From the NCBI GenBank assembly GCA_030278955.1, contig JAOANR010000009.1, forward strand, positions 35,689,504-35,753,503: a stretch of DNA of 64,000 nt. The letters are read 5' to 3'. The position numbers were made by a program, and so were the translations under genes. Positions 38,003-50,065 of this stretch are shown in pieces (position 1 is the stretch's first letter; each line of letters opens with the position of its first letter). Source of the stretch: Hygrophila difformis (taxonomy: Eukaryota; Streptophyta; Magnoliopsida; Lamiales; Acanthaceae). A model generated the notes under the pieces. That model ran no database searches, was not told the DNA's origin, and worked only from the letters and a program-made list of their open reading frames with translations.

Positions 38003-41000
38003 GAATATGTTTATCTTTACAACTTGTTTATATACTTTGTTTTTCTGTTAAGCCTGTTTTCGCCTGTGGAAATTGCATCAGAAAAGCATTGGAGATACTC
38101 TTTTCTATTGAGAATGAAGATTTGGAAAAGTTCATCAATTTGCTTAAAAATAGTTTCAATAACCTATTGAACTTTCCATGCTATAGGTTAATGTTTGCTT
38201 ACATGACAATGGCAATCCCTCTGATGATATTTTTAAATTGCATATGTGTTTCTTATCCTTTGTTGTTTTGGTGTTCATAGTGCACATATGACGGTCTCCA
38301 GGTAATTAGCTAATTGCTCATTTTCTGAAACCCCGTGGTTGGAAACATTAAGTCCGAAGACAATTTTTCTTGGATTGCAATGAAAGTGGCCTGTGCTTCT
38401 CAAGGCCGGGATCTGTATGATGTCCTGGACTATGGACTACAGATCCATGGCTGGCCATATCAAGGTCAGACCTAATCAAATTGAATTTTTTAAAACCCCA
38501 TTAGATTTTCAAGATTTTGATGTTTTTAATGACCCTTTAATTTGGTGGAACTAATGTTAAGAATTAGTGTGGTTTTTTTGAAAAAAAAAATGTTTGTGTT
38601 TTGCGAATGTAGGAATTTAACAAGAGGTATGGGAATGATGGCAGTTTGTGGTGGGATCCAACTTTGGGTGTTTCTTCACTCACATTAGAGGGAGTTTCAC
38701 ATACTTCACCCTGGAGACTCTCAATTTTCTCATCTTCAAAGGTGTTGCGGATGCTTCTTAATGATGATGGTTTTGATGATCGTTTGGGTTTCAAGATATG
38801 TTTGGTGGATGGGCATCTTTTGATTTTAATTTTCCTGTTCATGAGCATATGTGTATTGTATAGTTGTTTCACTTTGAGATGATCATTGAGATAGGATTTT
38901 TTCCCTGTTGAGTTCTTGAAGTTCTTCTTGATCATTTTAGAACTCTGCTTTCTTAATGTTTGTGATATAATTGTTTGGATGTACAAATGGTGTAATGGAT
39001 CGTATAGTGTTGATGGCTGAATTCTATACCACCTGTTGTTGATGATTCCCATTACGTCTGTGATGAAATTCCAGCTGAGACATTGCCAACTTGATATTAG
39101 GTTTGTATTTTCATTGTAGTTGGTCTGGTTGCAACCTATATACTTATATGGCAATGATGTTACTGCTCTGAAAAATATTCTGGTGGCTGGCAACTTGGGC
39201 TTTTCTTTCAAAAAAATATGTTTTTTGTTTGAAATAATCAGAGTTAGTAGTGAATAATTGAATGACAATATTACTATTGTTTGCAAATGTTATATTTGTA
39301 CTTCATAAATGTCGGAGAGTTACGAGGCAACCTTAAATATGTAATTTCACATGTCCTTATATGTCATTTCACATGCTAAATGTATGCTTCGGTGCAATTA
39401 GGTACGATTGATTCCGGATTTTTCTGATTGGGTTTGGGTTTAGGGTCAATCATCATACAGTAGTCTTTTTGTGAATGTATGCTTCCTCCTTCTCTCTGAT
39501 GCCGTTTGTTGTGATTTTGCGGTTCGGATTCTCTGTGGGATTGATATTTGCATTTTTGGTGTTAAATTAACTTGGTAATAGGTTCCATTGATCGCTGATT
39601 TTTATGTGGCTTCCTTTTTATGTCGGTTTTTTTAATTTTGCTACTACTCCTTTATGTGCCTTGGAGTAATTGTTTGTTTTCCTGTGCACAGGTGCTGCTC
39701 CCTGTATCTTGACAGAACATCTGTCCTCAATCCTCACCAACACTTTTTGATTGAGATGCTAATTGATGTGAAACTTATCCTATCCATACTAAAGTTTTAT
39801 TGTGTTATTTGATTGATTATAGAGAATCACATGTGTTTATCTTTGAATGCTAGCTGATGGTCTAACTAAAGTTTATAACTTAAATTAACTACTAAAATTG
39901 GAATGTGTGTTTTCGACTTTAAGCGTGGTAACTCCAAGTTTTACCTATGTACTCTAATCCAGTTTTGTTTATTTCTCTTTGTCTACTAACTTTTTTGGGG
40001 AATAACATTTACTATATAGAGTTTAGGGTTTAGGAGTGTTGACTATAAAGTAAGAGAAGCCTGTTAAATTCCTATCTTGAAGTATAAAGTAAGGGAGGGC
40101 TCTTATAAACGTTGAAATATAGGATTATTTTTGCTGCTGCCTTGTGTGTCTCTATTTCCCCTGACTATAGAGTAAGGGAGCTCTGCTATAACTTCTACCT
40201 ACATAAACTTAAAATTTTCATTATGGATTTTTAAGTAAAAAACAAAGTCTGAACTATTGTTTAACATCTGATGTTTATCTTTGTGCTATGCTATATTTGT
40301 GTTGTATCCACTCAATTTATCATAGTAATTATATTATGTTGGGGTCTCTTTGAAATTGTTCCTTATCTCTTGAATGAACTACCTTTAGACTATGATGATT
40401 GAAAAAAACATCCATATATCTTTCAGGTTTACTTATGCAATTTTTATCTTCATCATTTATTGTTCAATTTCCAACAACAGCTTTGCCAGTTCTTATATTT
40501 CTTCTATGAGCTGATAAACAAATTCAGTGTTCCTATAAACTTATGGTTCCAATTCCATTTTAAAGTTATGAATATCAAGAGTGAATAATGTTTTCCTCCA
40601 TTGCAAGACTTATTGACAAATATATAGGCATATGAATTATCTGTATGCTCTTTAGTATTCTTATAAGCATGCAAATACCATATTTTATTTTTATGTGAAT
40701 GGAAGCAAACACTGTATATTAAAGATTCAGAACCATGTTTTGAGCAATGCTATTCACTTTCTTGCTTTTAGGGTGCAAGAGGAGCTGTAAATGATGGTAT
40801 GCTGCTCAATATATTCCTTTGTCCAACTAGGACCATCCTTTTTGATTTTTTCTTACCAGTTCCAAATGTTGCTTCGAGCACCCAGGAGGTGTTTTTTGGC
40901 AGTGGGTAAGTTACATAAGTCTTTTCTCCCTGTTTGCAATGTCCTTTCCAACTTGTAATGTTTTCCCTATTATTGTGTATTTGGAGTTTTATGGTTTTAT

Positions 41001-41616
41001 GTGGAAGTTGAAATCTTTTTTTAGGTTCTGGAAATCTACCATAGTTGGGGGTTGATAGGTGTTTGAACTTTGAACCAATCGTAGGGTTTCGTTTCGTAAC
41101 AGCATTTTCCTCCCTCAATTTTTGGATCAGTGAGTGATCTTAATCTGTAGCTTTTGTGAACTTTTGTTCGATTCAGCCCGCAGTTATAGATACTGGCTTT
41201 AAGATGATCTATATGTGTGTTGATTTTGTTCTCAAATATTTAGTGGATAATTCACTCTATTGAAGAATGCCAAATCTATCATCATCTTGGTGAATGTTTC
41301 TCATTTCTGCAATAAAGCCATTACCTTTGCTGTAGGTGATACTATTCATAATATGATAAGTCATACCTTGACGGAGTAACGTGTGGAGTAATGTTGATCG
41401 TATCTCCATGCCATGGGTGCGAAGATTCCTCTGCAGAGTCCATGGCATCATTGTGAGAAGCTGTCGAATAGTTGGTTTGTATTATGGCCGTACGCAACAA
41501 AAAAAATATGGAATTAACTACCTTGACTTATCAAATCGATTGTTTATCTTTAACTCACTTTTATTCACTTACACTTGTTTCTTTCTTTTGCCATGGGCTG
41601 TTGTTCAATTAAATAT
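38003..41616. other. Helitron right part, no recognised gene
   Basis: This T-rich intron-like DNA has a few exon-like islands. One, at about 38047-38180, encodes the segment ALEILFSIENEDLEKFINLL. Another, at about 38612-38830, encodes EFNKRYGNDGSLWWDPTLG. They could be further captured host fragments, but I could not name the source genes. Confidence 0.35.
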
Positions 41617-41645
41617 GCTGTGCGTAGAACAGCGCATTTTGCTAG
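41617..41645 (+). other. Helitron 3' terminus: hairpin plus CTAG
   Basis: The stem GCTGT (41617-41621) and ACAGC (41629-41633) enclose a 7-base loop. Twelve bases later the element ends CTAG, and the next base is T. This fits the hairpin spacing and CTRR rule of Helitrons. Confidence 0.8.
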
Positions 41646-42221
41646 TATACTTATATAACAGAAGGAGCGTTATCCGTTCCTAGCAAATCGACGAAAGTAG
41701 TGTTTAATCAAATAATAGCACTAATCATTAACACAAAAATGGACCATGGATGCATCATCTGAAAAAATTCAAGAAAATGAAAAACCCAAAATGGAAACCA
41801 TCCACCCAACACCAGAAAATTAAATTAAAGATAAATAACAACAATACAGGAGATTGGTGGCAGTGAAGGAAAACACACATTTTCCAGAGGATGTGCAGAC
41901 TAAAAATTCAGGCACCATCAATTGACAAAACTGTATTAATTTTTTTTCTTTTTATATTTTTTATGTGTTTCTTTCTTTCTTTCTTTCTTTTTTTCTTTTT
42001 TTTCTTTTTTTTTTTCTTTTAAGGAAAACTCTCAATCAATTACAAAACCACAACCATCATATGTTATGTATCAAAAAAAAAAAAATGACAGTAATAAATG
42101 GACAGAAGGTGGTGTGTCTGAGTGTGTACCTGCAGCAGAAACAATCTGGATGAAACCATCTTTTCAAGTGCCAGCATTCACATATGTAATAGGAAAAAGT
42201 CAAAAGAACTATAGAATAGAA
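41646..42221. other. Sequence 3' of the F-box gene
   Basis: This is the presumed 3' UTR and flank of the minus-strand F-box gene. A CTTT-rich microsatellite lies at about 41967-42020. Nothing else was recognised. Confidence 0.4.
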
Positions 42222-45041
42222 CTATTTGGAAAGCCCTCTTCGCCGTTGTCGATCTATCAATTCCATCGGTATTATTGACACTGAATCAACGCAGAGTCCC
42301 CCTTTAGAATGGGTGCAGTCAATTTGTTTCATTGAGAATCTCACTTCCGTTTCGTGGTCTGATTCGGTGACAATGAATTCACCTACCTTGTATTCTATCC
42401 AGCAACCACGCTTGCAGCTGTAATAGCTGTCCTCGTACTGTGCATCATCTAATAAGCAATCCCTCAATGCATGTTGGCCATCCGAAGTGGACAACGTGAA
42501 CCGTACAGGTTTGATGTCCCATCCGTGTGTGTGCTCGAATGTTGAAACACGGCGCCCAAGTCTTCGGGAGAATCTGCCCAGGTGTACCCTGAATGACAGA
42601 GTATATATATCTGGTGGGAAAGGGAATTTTACCATCCCGGCAACTTCAAACCACCATATCTGCTGCAAATAGGCGACAACATTAAATCTGCAAGAATGGG
42701 AGCAGTATGAAAAAGTGATGCTAAATTGTCTATCAGCACCAATCAACTGCAATTGTCAAAGAAATAAAAGAAATGCAGCATAATTTGTTGCATTTCGCAA
42801 ACAGAAAATCCTTAAATTATGAGCAATGCTTGCCAGATTGGAATGCAATACATATGTCAGCACAAGTTTCAAAAGTATCTTTCCTAACTGTTTTGCAGCT
42901 CCATATATTGTACTGTCTTGCAAAGTCAATCACGATTGTCATTGCCCATGCTATTTTGCTAATGACATTTTACAAGCAAACAAAAAAGAGAACTTTAAAA
43001 CAAAAAATGTTAGTTAACACACACAATGCAGAAACATGACAAACAATACTGATCCTGCAATCCAATATAGTGGCAAAAGGATTAAGTCTTGACCAAAGCA
43101 TCTGACAATATCTAAACAATATAAACAATTGTGTATTATCCATCATTTGGGAATGCACAACAAAAAATAGGAATTCAACATTGATGGCCGGATATCCTCA
43201 TATCCCTCAATTATCAGTCAACCCAGCAATGTTTCCATATTGAAGAATCCTTCTAAATCAAAGCTCAATCTATTCCTGCCAGAAATACTTAGCCTCAACT
43301 GCTTGATTGTATACATAGGGTTGGGGGGAAAAAACAAAAAATATTACCAAAACTACCATAATTTTCGGAATACAGTATACACAGTTAACATGAAAATTTG
43401 AAGATACTGTCTAAATGAGCCTTGTAAGCTTTATTTAACGCTTCTATTTTCCACTACTTCTACTAATCAATGTCAAGAAACAACTTAGATTATACACGTT
43501 TCAAAGTAGTGCCCCACCCCACCCCCAACACACACACATGCCCAAAAGAAAAAATTCTTGCATCAAACAATCAGATGAGTATATTTTCTCATTCAATCCA
43601 TCGATGTCTAGATATAAGGAAAACATAGAAGCGGACAGCTTTCTAAAATCCCAAATGTCAATTGGTTGTTACATTCAGCAATATCATTTTCAAAGGCATC
43701 TTCAGAAACAAATATTGGGGAGATGCAAAGAGGATCTTATTGAAAAACGTAAAGAGACACATCAAGGAAAAGACTGTCTTGGATTTCATTTCAGCAGTTG
43801 AAGATTTCACATAATACCAATTAAACCAAATCTATTCTTGCTTTCTATTCAACATCAATCACAACAATGATTTGATAGAAGACACTACCAACAAATCAAT
43901 GCAACAAACCAGTTCAACAACGCTCATATCATTGAATAAGGATGTGCCCAAATACAGAGACAATCAGACATTACTAACCTCGACTCTTCAGTCGGAACCC
44001 AATTCCAATATCTCCTGTCATCAATTCCAGTTATTGCCATTGCCTTGGCTGACACTGAGATGCAAACTCTCCCAGTAAATTTGTCCACCCATGCCACCTG
44101 CAGTAGTTTAAAGTAAAATCAAAACTACCAAATTGAATTAAAATGAAAACTAAAAGATGCTTCAGGAATTACTTCACAGTTTTCCCATCACAGTGCCAGA
44201 AGAAAATTGTCATCCCAAATGCTCAAACTAAAACTGAAACCTACCTTAGGAACGTCCTTTTTCAATTATAAGAATATAAAGAGTCATAAATGGCATATGC
44301 CCCCAGCACATCATAAACAGATTCAATCCTTTTAAGGGAATACCAGGTTTCATTCAATAACTTGTAGGTACTGTAATCAATGTACTAACTACCAGCCTTT
44401 CGGGAACAAACCAAATTCAGGGTACATTGAATCATATAAGTAAACACTAATATCAGAAACTTGAATAATTCAGGCACAAAAACTTCCCTAAATCCCAATA
44501 TTGGGAGAGAAGAAAAATTAGTTATTAAAGGAAGAAAAATAAGAACACGGACAAAGTATCAACCACTGCAACTAGTGCAATAGAAGAAGAAGCGGAAAGA
44601 GCAAAAGCAATTCAAATCTAGCAGATAAATAAATTAATAAAAAGCAATTAAACTGGTTGATCAAAGAAAAAAAAAGCAAGGGAATCGATCAGAAACGCAA
44701 TTGGAGAAACTACCGAAGATTTATCAGAAAAAACATGCCTTGTTGCCGTCATCAAACGGAAGGGAGCGGGAGAGGAGGGCGAAGATGTCCTTCTTATAGA
44801 GGCTTTGATGGACGTCGGGATGCGAGAGGAGATCGAGCAGCTGGTGGTAATTACACGGAAGCTTCGATTCCCAAACGGCGTCGGAAGAAGCGGCGCCACG
44901 GAATGCGCGGTTTAGGCGAGCCAAATTGCATATCTCCGGCGGCGTCAGGTAGAGGAACACGCGCGCCACGCAATTTTCCGGTATGTCGCCGAGGCTCGGC
45001 CCCGACCCGTTCTCGGTCAAATTGGACAAGGACGCCCCCAT
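42222..45041 (-). CDS. F-box protein with PP2 domain (PP2-A12/A13-like)
   Basis: F-box/PP2-A proteins are thought to recruit substrates to SCF ubiquitin ligases, and the PP2 (phloem lectin-like) domain probably binds carbohydrate or glycoprotein. Three exons on the minus strand (45041-44739, 44097-43979, 42687-42222) join in frame to 295 aa. The start MGASLSN is the family's usual N-terminus with a possible myristoylation glycine; an ATG six codons upstream is less likely. The F-box covers about residues 18-62 (LGDIPENCVARVF..PPEICNLARLNRAFR..WESKLP). The PP2 domain follows, with DDRRYW, YLQQIWWFEV, HGWDIKPVRF and QIDCTHSKGGLCVDS. The first intron seems to use a GC donor (AAG|GCATGT), because the GT four bases later breaks the frame. 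The second intron is GT-AG. Confidence 0.93.
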
Positions 45042-45340
45042 ACACAACCTGTAATCCACACTTTTTGCCAGGCAATTAGAATATTCCGGCGGAGGCGGGG
45101 ACGGGGGCGGGAAGATATGGGGAAGCTATTTGGGATTGCGACCGGACCTGTGCTCCGCCATTGGTTTCTCGTGTTTGTCTTTTGTTTTGTTTTTAATATT
45201 TTCTTATTCTTATAGACTAGAAGTATATCTAAACTACAACTTGTACACACTGTGAGCTAAAATGAGTATTCAATTTTATTTTAGTTTTAATTAATGGACT
45301 ATAGTCTCTATATTATTCATATTTAACGGAGAAAATGTTA
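45042..45340. other. Upstream region of the F-box gene
   Basis: This is the presumed 5' UTR and promoter, with a GC-rich part next to the start codon (about 45080-45120). No other feature was recognised. Confidence 0.4.
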
Positions 45341-46378
45341 AAAATGTCCATTATCTTTTAAAAAATTTGAATCCATCCTTTCTTAATGTTATTATCGAAT
45401 TAGTTCGCTACAAATGCTAATCACATCCGGATCATCCCATTTTTCATTAATTATTTTCTAATTGCTGCCGTGCCAATCATTTAAATTTAAATCAGACACG
45501 TTGGCATAATATTAGTCCTTTTTTTTTATCTTTTGCCAATTCAGTCATAAACTTTTTTTTGTTCCATTTAATCCTCTATTCAAATCAGTTATTTTTATAT
45601 TAATTGGACTCCAACCATTCAAATTATTTCCTTTCAGTCCCAAATCCTTAAATTTTATTATTATTAGTCCATTTTTTTAAATGAATGCCCAACATGCTTC
45701 TGTAAATAAAATCAAATACCAAACCTCATTCATCTGTTTGACTGCCTTGTTACCGGGTCTTCCAATCTACAGGATTTTACGGACTCCCTCTAACCACCCG
45801 ACTGCAACCGGTGGTTCATTGGTTCTGGTTTCCTTTAGCAACAATCAACATAATCCTATTTTGTTTCCTACCTTAGGACGTAGCAAGGTTTGGGTAAATG
45901 ATATAATTTTAATTTTCGGAAGGATATGGAGTCCGTAAAATCTTGGAGTTTGGAAGACCCGATAACAAGGCAGTCAAACCGATGTATAAGGTTCCTTATT
46001 TGATTTTATTTAAGGAAGCATGTTGGGCATTTATTTAAAAAATGGACTATTAATAATAAAAATTTAAGGATTTGGGACTGAACGAAAATAATTTGAAAGG
46101 CTGGAGTCCAATTAATATAAAAATGATTGATTTGAGTAGAGAACTAAATGGAACAAAATAAAAGTTTAAGACTGAATTGACAAAAGATAAAAGAAAATGA
46201 CTAATATTATGCCTACGTGTCTAATTTAAATTTAAATCATTGTCGCGTCAGCAATTAGGGCATAATTAGTGAAAAATAGACTGATATGAATATAATTAGC
46301 ATTTGTAGCGGACTAATTCAGTAATAAAATTAATAAAGAATGGATTCGAATTTTTTTTGTAAGGAAGGAACAATGTAA
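45341..46378. mobile_element. Foldback (long inverted repeat) element, about 1.04 kb
   Basis: Two arms of about 450 bases, 45341-45787 and 45928-46378, are diverged reverse complements around a loop of about 140 bases. Shared landmarks include GGATTTTACGGACTCC next to the loop, AACAAGGCAGTCAAAC, CAACATGCTTCC/T and TTGGACTCCA. The outer boundaries are approximate and no target duplication is clear. No transposase is encoded. It differs from the 4884-6042 element. Confidence 0.8.
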
Positions 46379-46435
46379 AATCCTTTTCCTCTATTGCCGA
46401 GAAGGAGAACAAATTACTTACAAATAGGGTGTACA

Positions 46436-49009
46436 TGTAATACCCGATAATTTTGCAACATAAAATAAATAAATAAATAAACAATATATAAAACAATAAC
46501 AATAAATAAATATAATAAATAAATAAACATAATACATAGGTAAGGAAATGAGAAATGGAATTTAATTTAAGAAGGAATTAAATTTCCAATACCCGTAAAG
46601 CCAAAGATAATTTAATCAAATAAAATGGTACACGGAAACCCGACACCAATGAACTCGAGAATTTGAGGCCAATATTAAATCTATACCCGAGTAAAATTTA
46701 GATAGGAAATTGGAGTCCGGAAATAGCCCGAAAATCGAAATCCGAGAACATGGAGGGATAGAAGTCCGAAAGAGAGGAGGAAAGGCTCGACGGATCACAC
46801 GACCCGCCCGGACCGAAGTCCTGGCGGTGACCGCGCGGTGGCCACGTGGGTTTTCCCCTAAAAGGCGCGCCAAGCCCGCACCGTCGGGCAATAACAACCC
46901 ATGCGAGATTTTCTCGCCCGAATCCAGATTTTTTGACTTCGGTTGCTCACCTTGCGGCTCAAGACTTACTAGGGCAGACTTTGGACGTCCTTTAGGTCCT
47001 TTACATCTATAAATAAGCACCTTGTTCAATCCCGAACACTTTTCAAACCCTACGAAAAATCTCTACACAATAAACCCTAATCCCAGAGTCGTCGGAGGCA
47101 CGAAACCCAGAGGAGGGACTGTCTTGGACGAAAATCGGAAGGCCTTGTCGTTGTGGTAAGCTCTGGTCCGGTTCTTTTCCATTCTTGATTCGAAAATGAA
47201 TCCTAACTTCATCCTTTTTCCATTCTACACCCCGATCCGGATCTAGAACGAAGAACCCGATGAATCAAGGAGATAAACGGTGGACTGGAAGCCACGCCTC
47301 CGAATCGACGAGCCGGAACGTCCATAGATCAGTAAGTTAACGCTTACGTGGTTTTGGGAGAATTAAAATACACTTAATCTAAAGATTTAAATCAAGAACT
47401 TAAAATCTGTCACAACGAAAATCCCTACGGCGCAGCGTTGTTGCACGATTTTTCCGAACCCTTAAACCTGTTCAAACGAGAAAACTTAAAACACAAAAAA
47501 CGTTCATAAGACATTAATCTAGCTGTGTAAAAATTTTAGAATTTTTTATTAAGTTTTGCTATCTGAAATCGACCCCAAACCGAACTGTTCTAAATTTAGA
47601 TCTTGAAATCTTGACAGGACTTTAGTCCGAACTTGTAGACATTTTTGACAATAGATCTAGACCAATTCAGAACTTTAGTCGAACATGAAACTTGTAGATA
47701 TATGTCTTAAGTATCTCCTGTAAAATTTCATCAAATTTGGTGTTAGTTTGCTATGGTAGATCTCGAAATTTTGAAACTGCTGTGTAGAAAATTCGGACAG
47801 ATTAATATCCTGATTAAAATCTACGTTTTTGACTTATTTTCTTAACTTGGATCGGAAAAGTTAAAACACAAAACTTGTTCGTCTCTGTGTTTTCGAGTCA
47901 CTGGTAAAATTTCAGAATTTTCGGACATAAAACTGATTTTTAGTTAATTTTGGAGTAAACAGTGGTTTTGACAAAGTCAAATCTTGACAATCTTATTGAA
48001 ACGGTGAAATTAGCCGTTAAGGTTTAAACGAGTAGAATCTCCTTTGAAATAAATACTATAAAATCAGAATTTTGATAAATCCCCTTACAAACTTGATCAA
48101 TTAAAATTAGGGGGTGAGTGCTCTGCAGGGTGCCCCCCCTAACGATTCACTTCGTGCCTTTATGTACGATGGTGACCCCGCACGAAATTTGAGATACATT
48201 GCCAAAACGGCATAAGATAAAGGGCCTACACTCTCGAGAATATCCATTTGGGTTTCCCGAGGCTCCGGAGTGGTATTGGGTATAGCGGATACGGCTGCGG
48301 CCGCCAGGCTACCGGCTAAACTTGACGAGATTGCGATGCAATCATGAAATACCTGAAATACTAAATCTTGGGTGTAATGGGGATAGTTAAAATATTTATT
48401 CATTATCCATTTAAGTTATTTATTGCTTTATTTAAATTAATTATGGTTTTTATTTTAATTTATGTTGAATGTGTTGTTAATTAGAGCCATGAATTAATTA
48501 TGCAAGTTGGTTAGTTAATTAAATTAAATTATTTATGACTTATTATTATCATGCTTTTATTTAAATATTAATTAATTGCTTTGAAACCTCACGATCATGT
48601 ATGTGTTAACTTACTCAGCAAGTTGTGCTGACCCAAACCCATTTCTTTCTTTTCCTACAGAGCATGTGGATTATACTTGAGTACGTACATGCATGGAATT
48701 TTTGGGAACACTTTACATTTAAATTTTGCATTAGACTATAGTATGAACAGGCCTGTTTAACCCTGTTTTGGCCATGTTGGCCCTATTTACATTTTCCGCT
48801 GCAATACTTATACTTAGATACTATTTTTCCGCTGCATTATAATATTATTTTTGAATTTATATTGTATGGGCTATTTTAATTGTTTTAAATATTTTAAATA
48901 CTGCAATACCTAGCCTTGCATCTCTTTAGTAAGCTCGGAAAAACCGTGTCTTGCTAGGGAGGTGTGGCGGTAATATCCCGGCCTGGGTGACCAAAAATGG
49001 GGTGTTACA
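46436..49009 (+). mobile_element. 5' LTR (2574 bp) of a Ty3/Gypsy chromovirus-like element
   Basis: It begins TGTAATACCCGATAA at 46436 and ends GGGGTGTTACA at 49009, directly before the primer-binding site. A TATA box (CTATAAATAAG) at about 47007-47017 marks the promoter, followed by the presumed transcription start. The left flank is GTACA (46431-46435). The solo LTR at 25516 and the truncated LTR at 35832 are inverted relatives. The open frames inside it are not genes. Confidence 0.92.
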
Positions 49010-49012
49010 AGT

Positions 49013-49024
49013 TGGTATCAGAGC
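49013..49024 (+). promoter_or_regulatory. Primer-binding site (initiator tRNA-Met type)
   Basis: TGGTATCAGAGC begins three bases after the LTR end and matches the plant initiator tRNA-Met site, fixing the element's orientation. Confidence 0.92.
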
Positions 49025-49448
49025 CCGGTTTATTTTTAAATTAGTATTACTATTTTTAAAATATTGGATTATTATTTCTAAACTATTATTTTTAAACTAT
49101 GATTATTTTTAAATTATTTTTGTAATAATTATAGAAGCCCAGATTATTATCTTTATTTTTAAAATCTCCTAGCCCTAATTATTTTTGAGCCCAAATTATA
49201 ATTATTTTTGACCCAATATAGAGGTCCAAGGATTTTAACTATTATTTTAAATTTTTAAAGCATTAATTCCATGGAATGAATTTTTATTTTTAAAACCCAT
49301 GGAAATTCGAATATATATATATATATATACATAGTGCATGAATTATTTTTGGGGGGAAATCATCATTTGCATGTGCATACTGCATTGCCTAAACTTAGAG
49401 AACTTAGAAGCGTGATACGTTCTAACTTAGATCTTTTGCTTGCGCTAG

Positions 49449-49775
49449 ATGGCTAGTCAAGATATGATGAACTTGATGATCAAAATGATGATCGCTCACT
49501 TTGACTCCCAACAAACCATAGAACAAATGTAACATCGCATAGCTCAATTGGAGGCAAATCTGCACCACATGGGCAACTTAAGAGAGACGGACCACCACCG
49601 CATAAACCAACTCGAACGCCAAGTCCAAACCCTCACTACGCAAAACCTAATACTGAAGGAACACGTCGATGCTCATGGAGAGGACTTGAACAACATCTTT
49701 GACGACTTACTGCCGCCAAGCTCGGAGGAGGAAGACCCGGAGGAGGACCCCGCTACCCTGCCGGAGGACGCCTAG
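49449..49775 (+). pseudogene. Small acidic ORF upstream of gag, nonsense mutated
   Basis: The ATG at 49449 opens a frame that hits TAA at 49530-49532 (codon 28) and continues in frame to 49775, 108 codons plus a stop in all. The middle has coiled-coil-like heptads (INQLERQVQTLTTQNLILKE). The C-terminus is strongly acidic and Pro-rich (SSEEEDPEEDPATLPEDA). A frame of about the same length and plan stands at the same place in the minus-strand element (63668-63991). It precedes gag by about 290 bases. Function is unknown; a structural or RNA-binding accessory role is only a guess. Confidence 0.6.
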
Positions 49776-50065
49776 AGACGATAGGAATTCTATTTTTAGT
49801 AGATACTAGTTTCACTTTGGAAACATTGCTATTTTTGTATATCCTCCTACTTGTATTAAAAGCTTCTTTTAAAGGAATAAAATACAAAATTTATTTATTT
49901 ATATAAATATATTTAATCAAAAAAAATTAAACAAAATAAAACAAAATCTTGCGTCACTTTTAACCCCAATCGAGCATTATGTGTGAAAATACAAGCACAT
50001 TCACAGTAACTTGTCTAGACAATATATTACATTCTCGTGTCCTAATCTACACCGTTTGTAACAGA

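Larger units (their letters stand above)
24155..41645 (+). mobile_element. Large Helitron, autonomous in origin, with nested LTR insertions
   Basis: The right end is a canonical Helitron 3' terminus: a hairpin with stem GCTGT/ACAGC (41617-41633), 12 bases, then CTAG (41642-41645) followed by T. It carries a RepHel replicase-helicase (29160-33370) in the same orientation. The left end is placed at the first TC after A in an AT-repeat (24155); other TC sites up to 24181 are equally possible. Inside are a solo LTR (25516-28368), a truncated LTR (35832-38002), a malate dehydrogenase fragment (35441-35674) and a 252-bp tandem duplication. Rolling-circle elements of this type often carry host gene pieces. 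Confidence 0.7.

Noticed and set aside
38564..39286. Minus-strand frame of 240 codons
   Set aside because: Long, but low-complexity Lys/Ser-rich, antisense to an exon-like island, with no domain.
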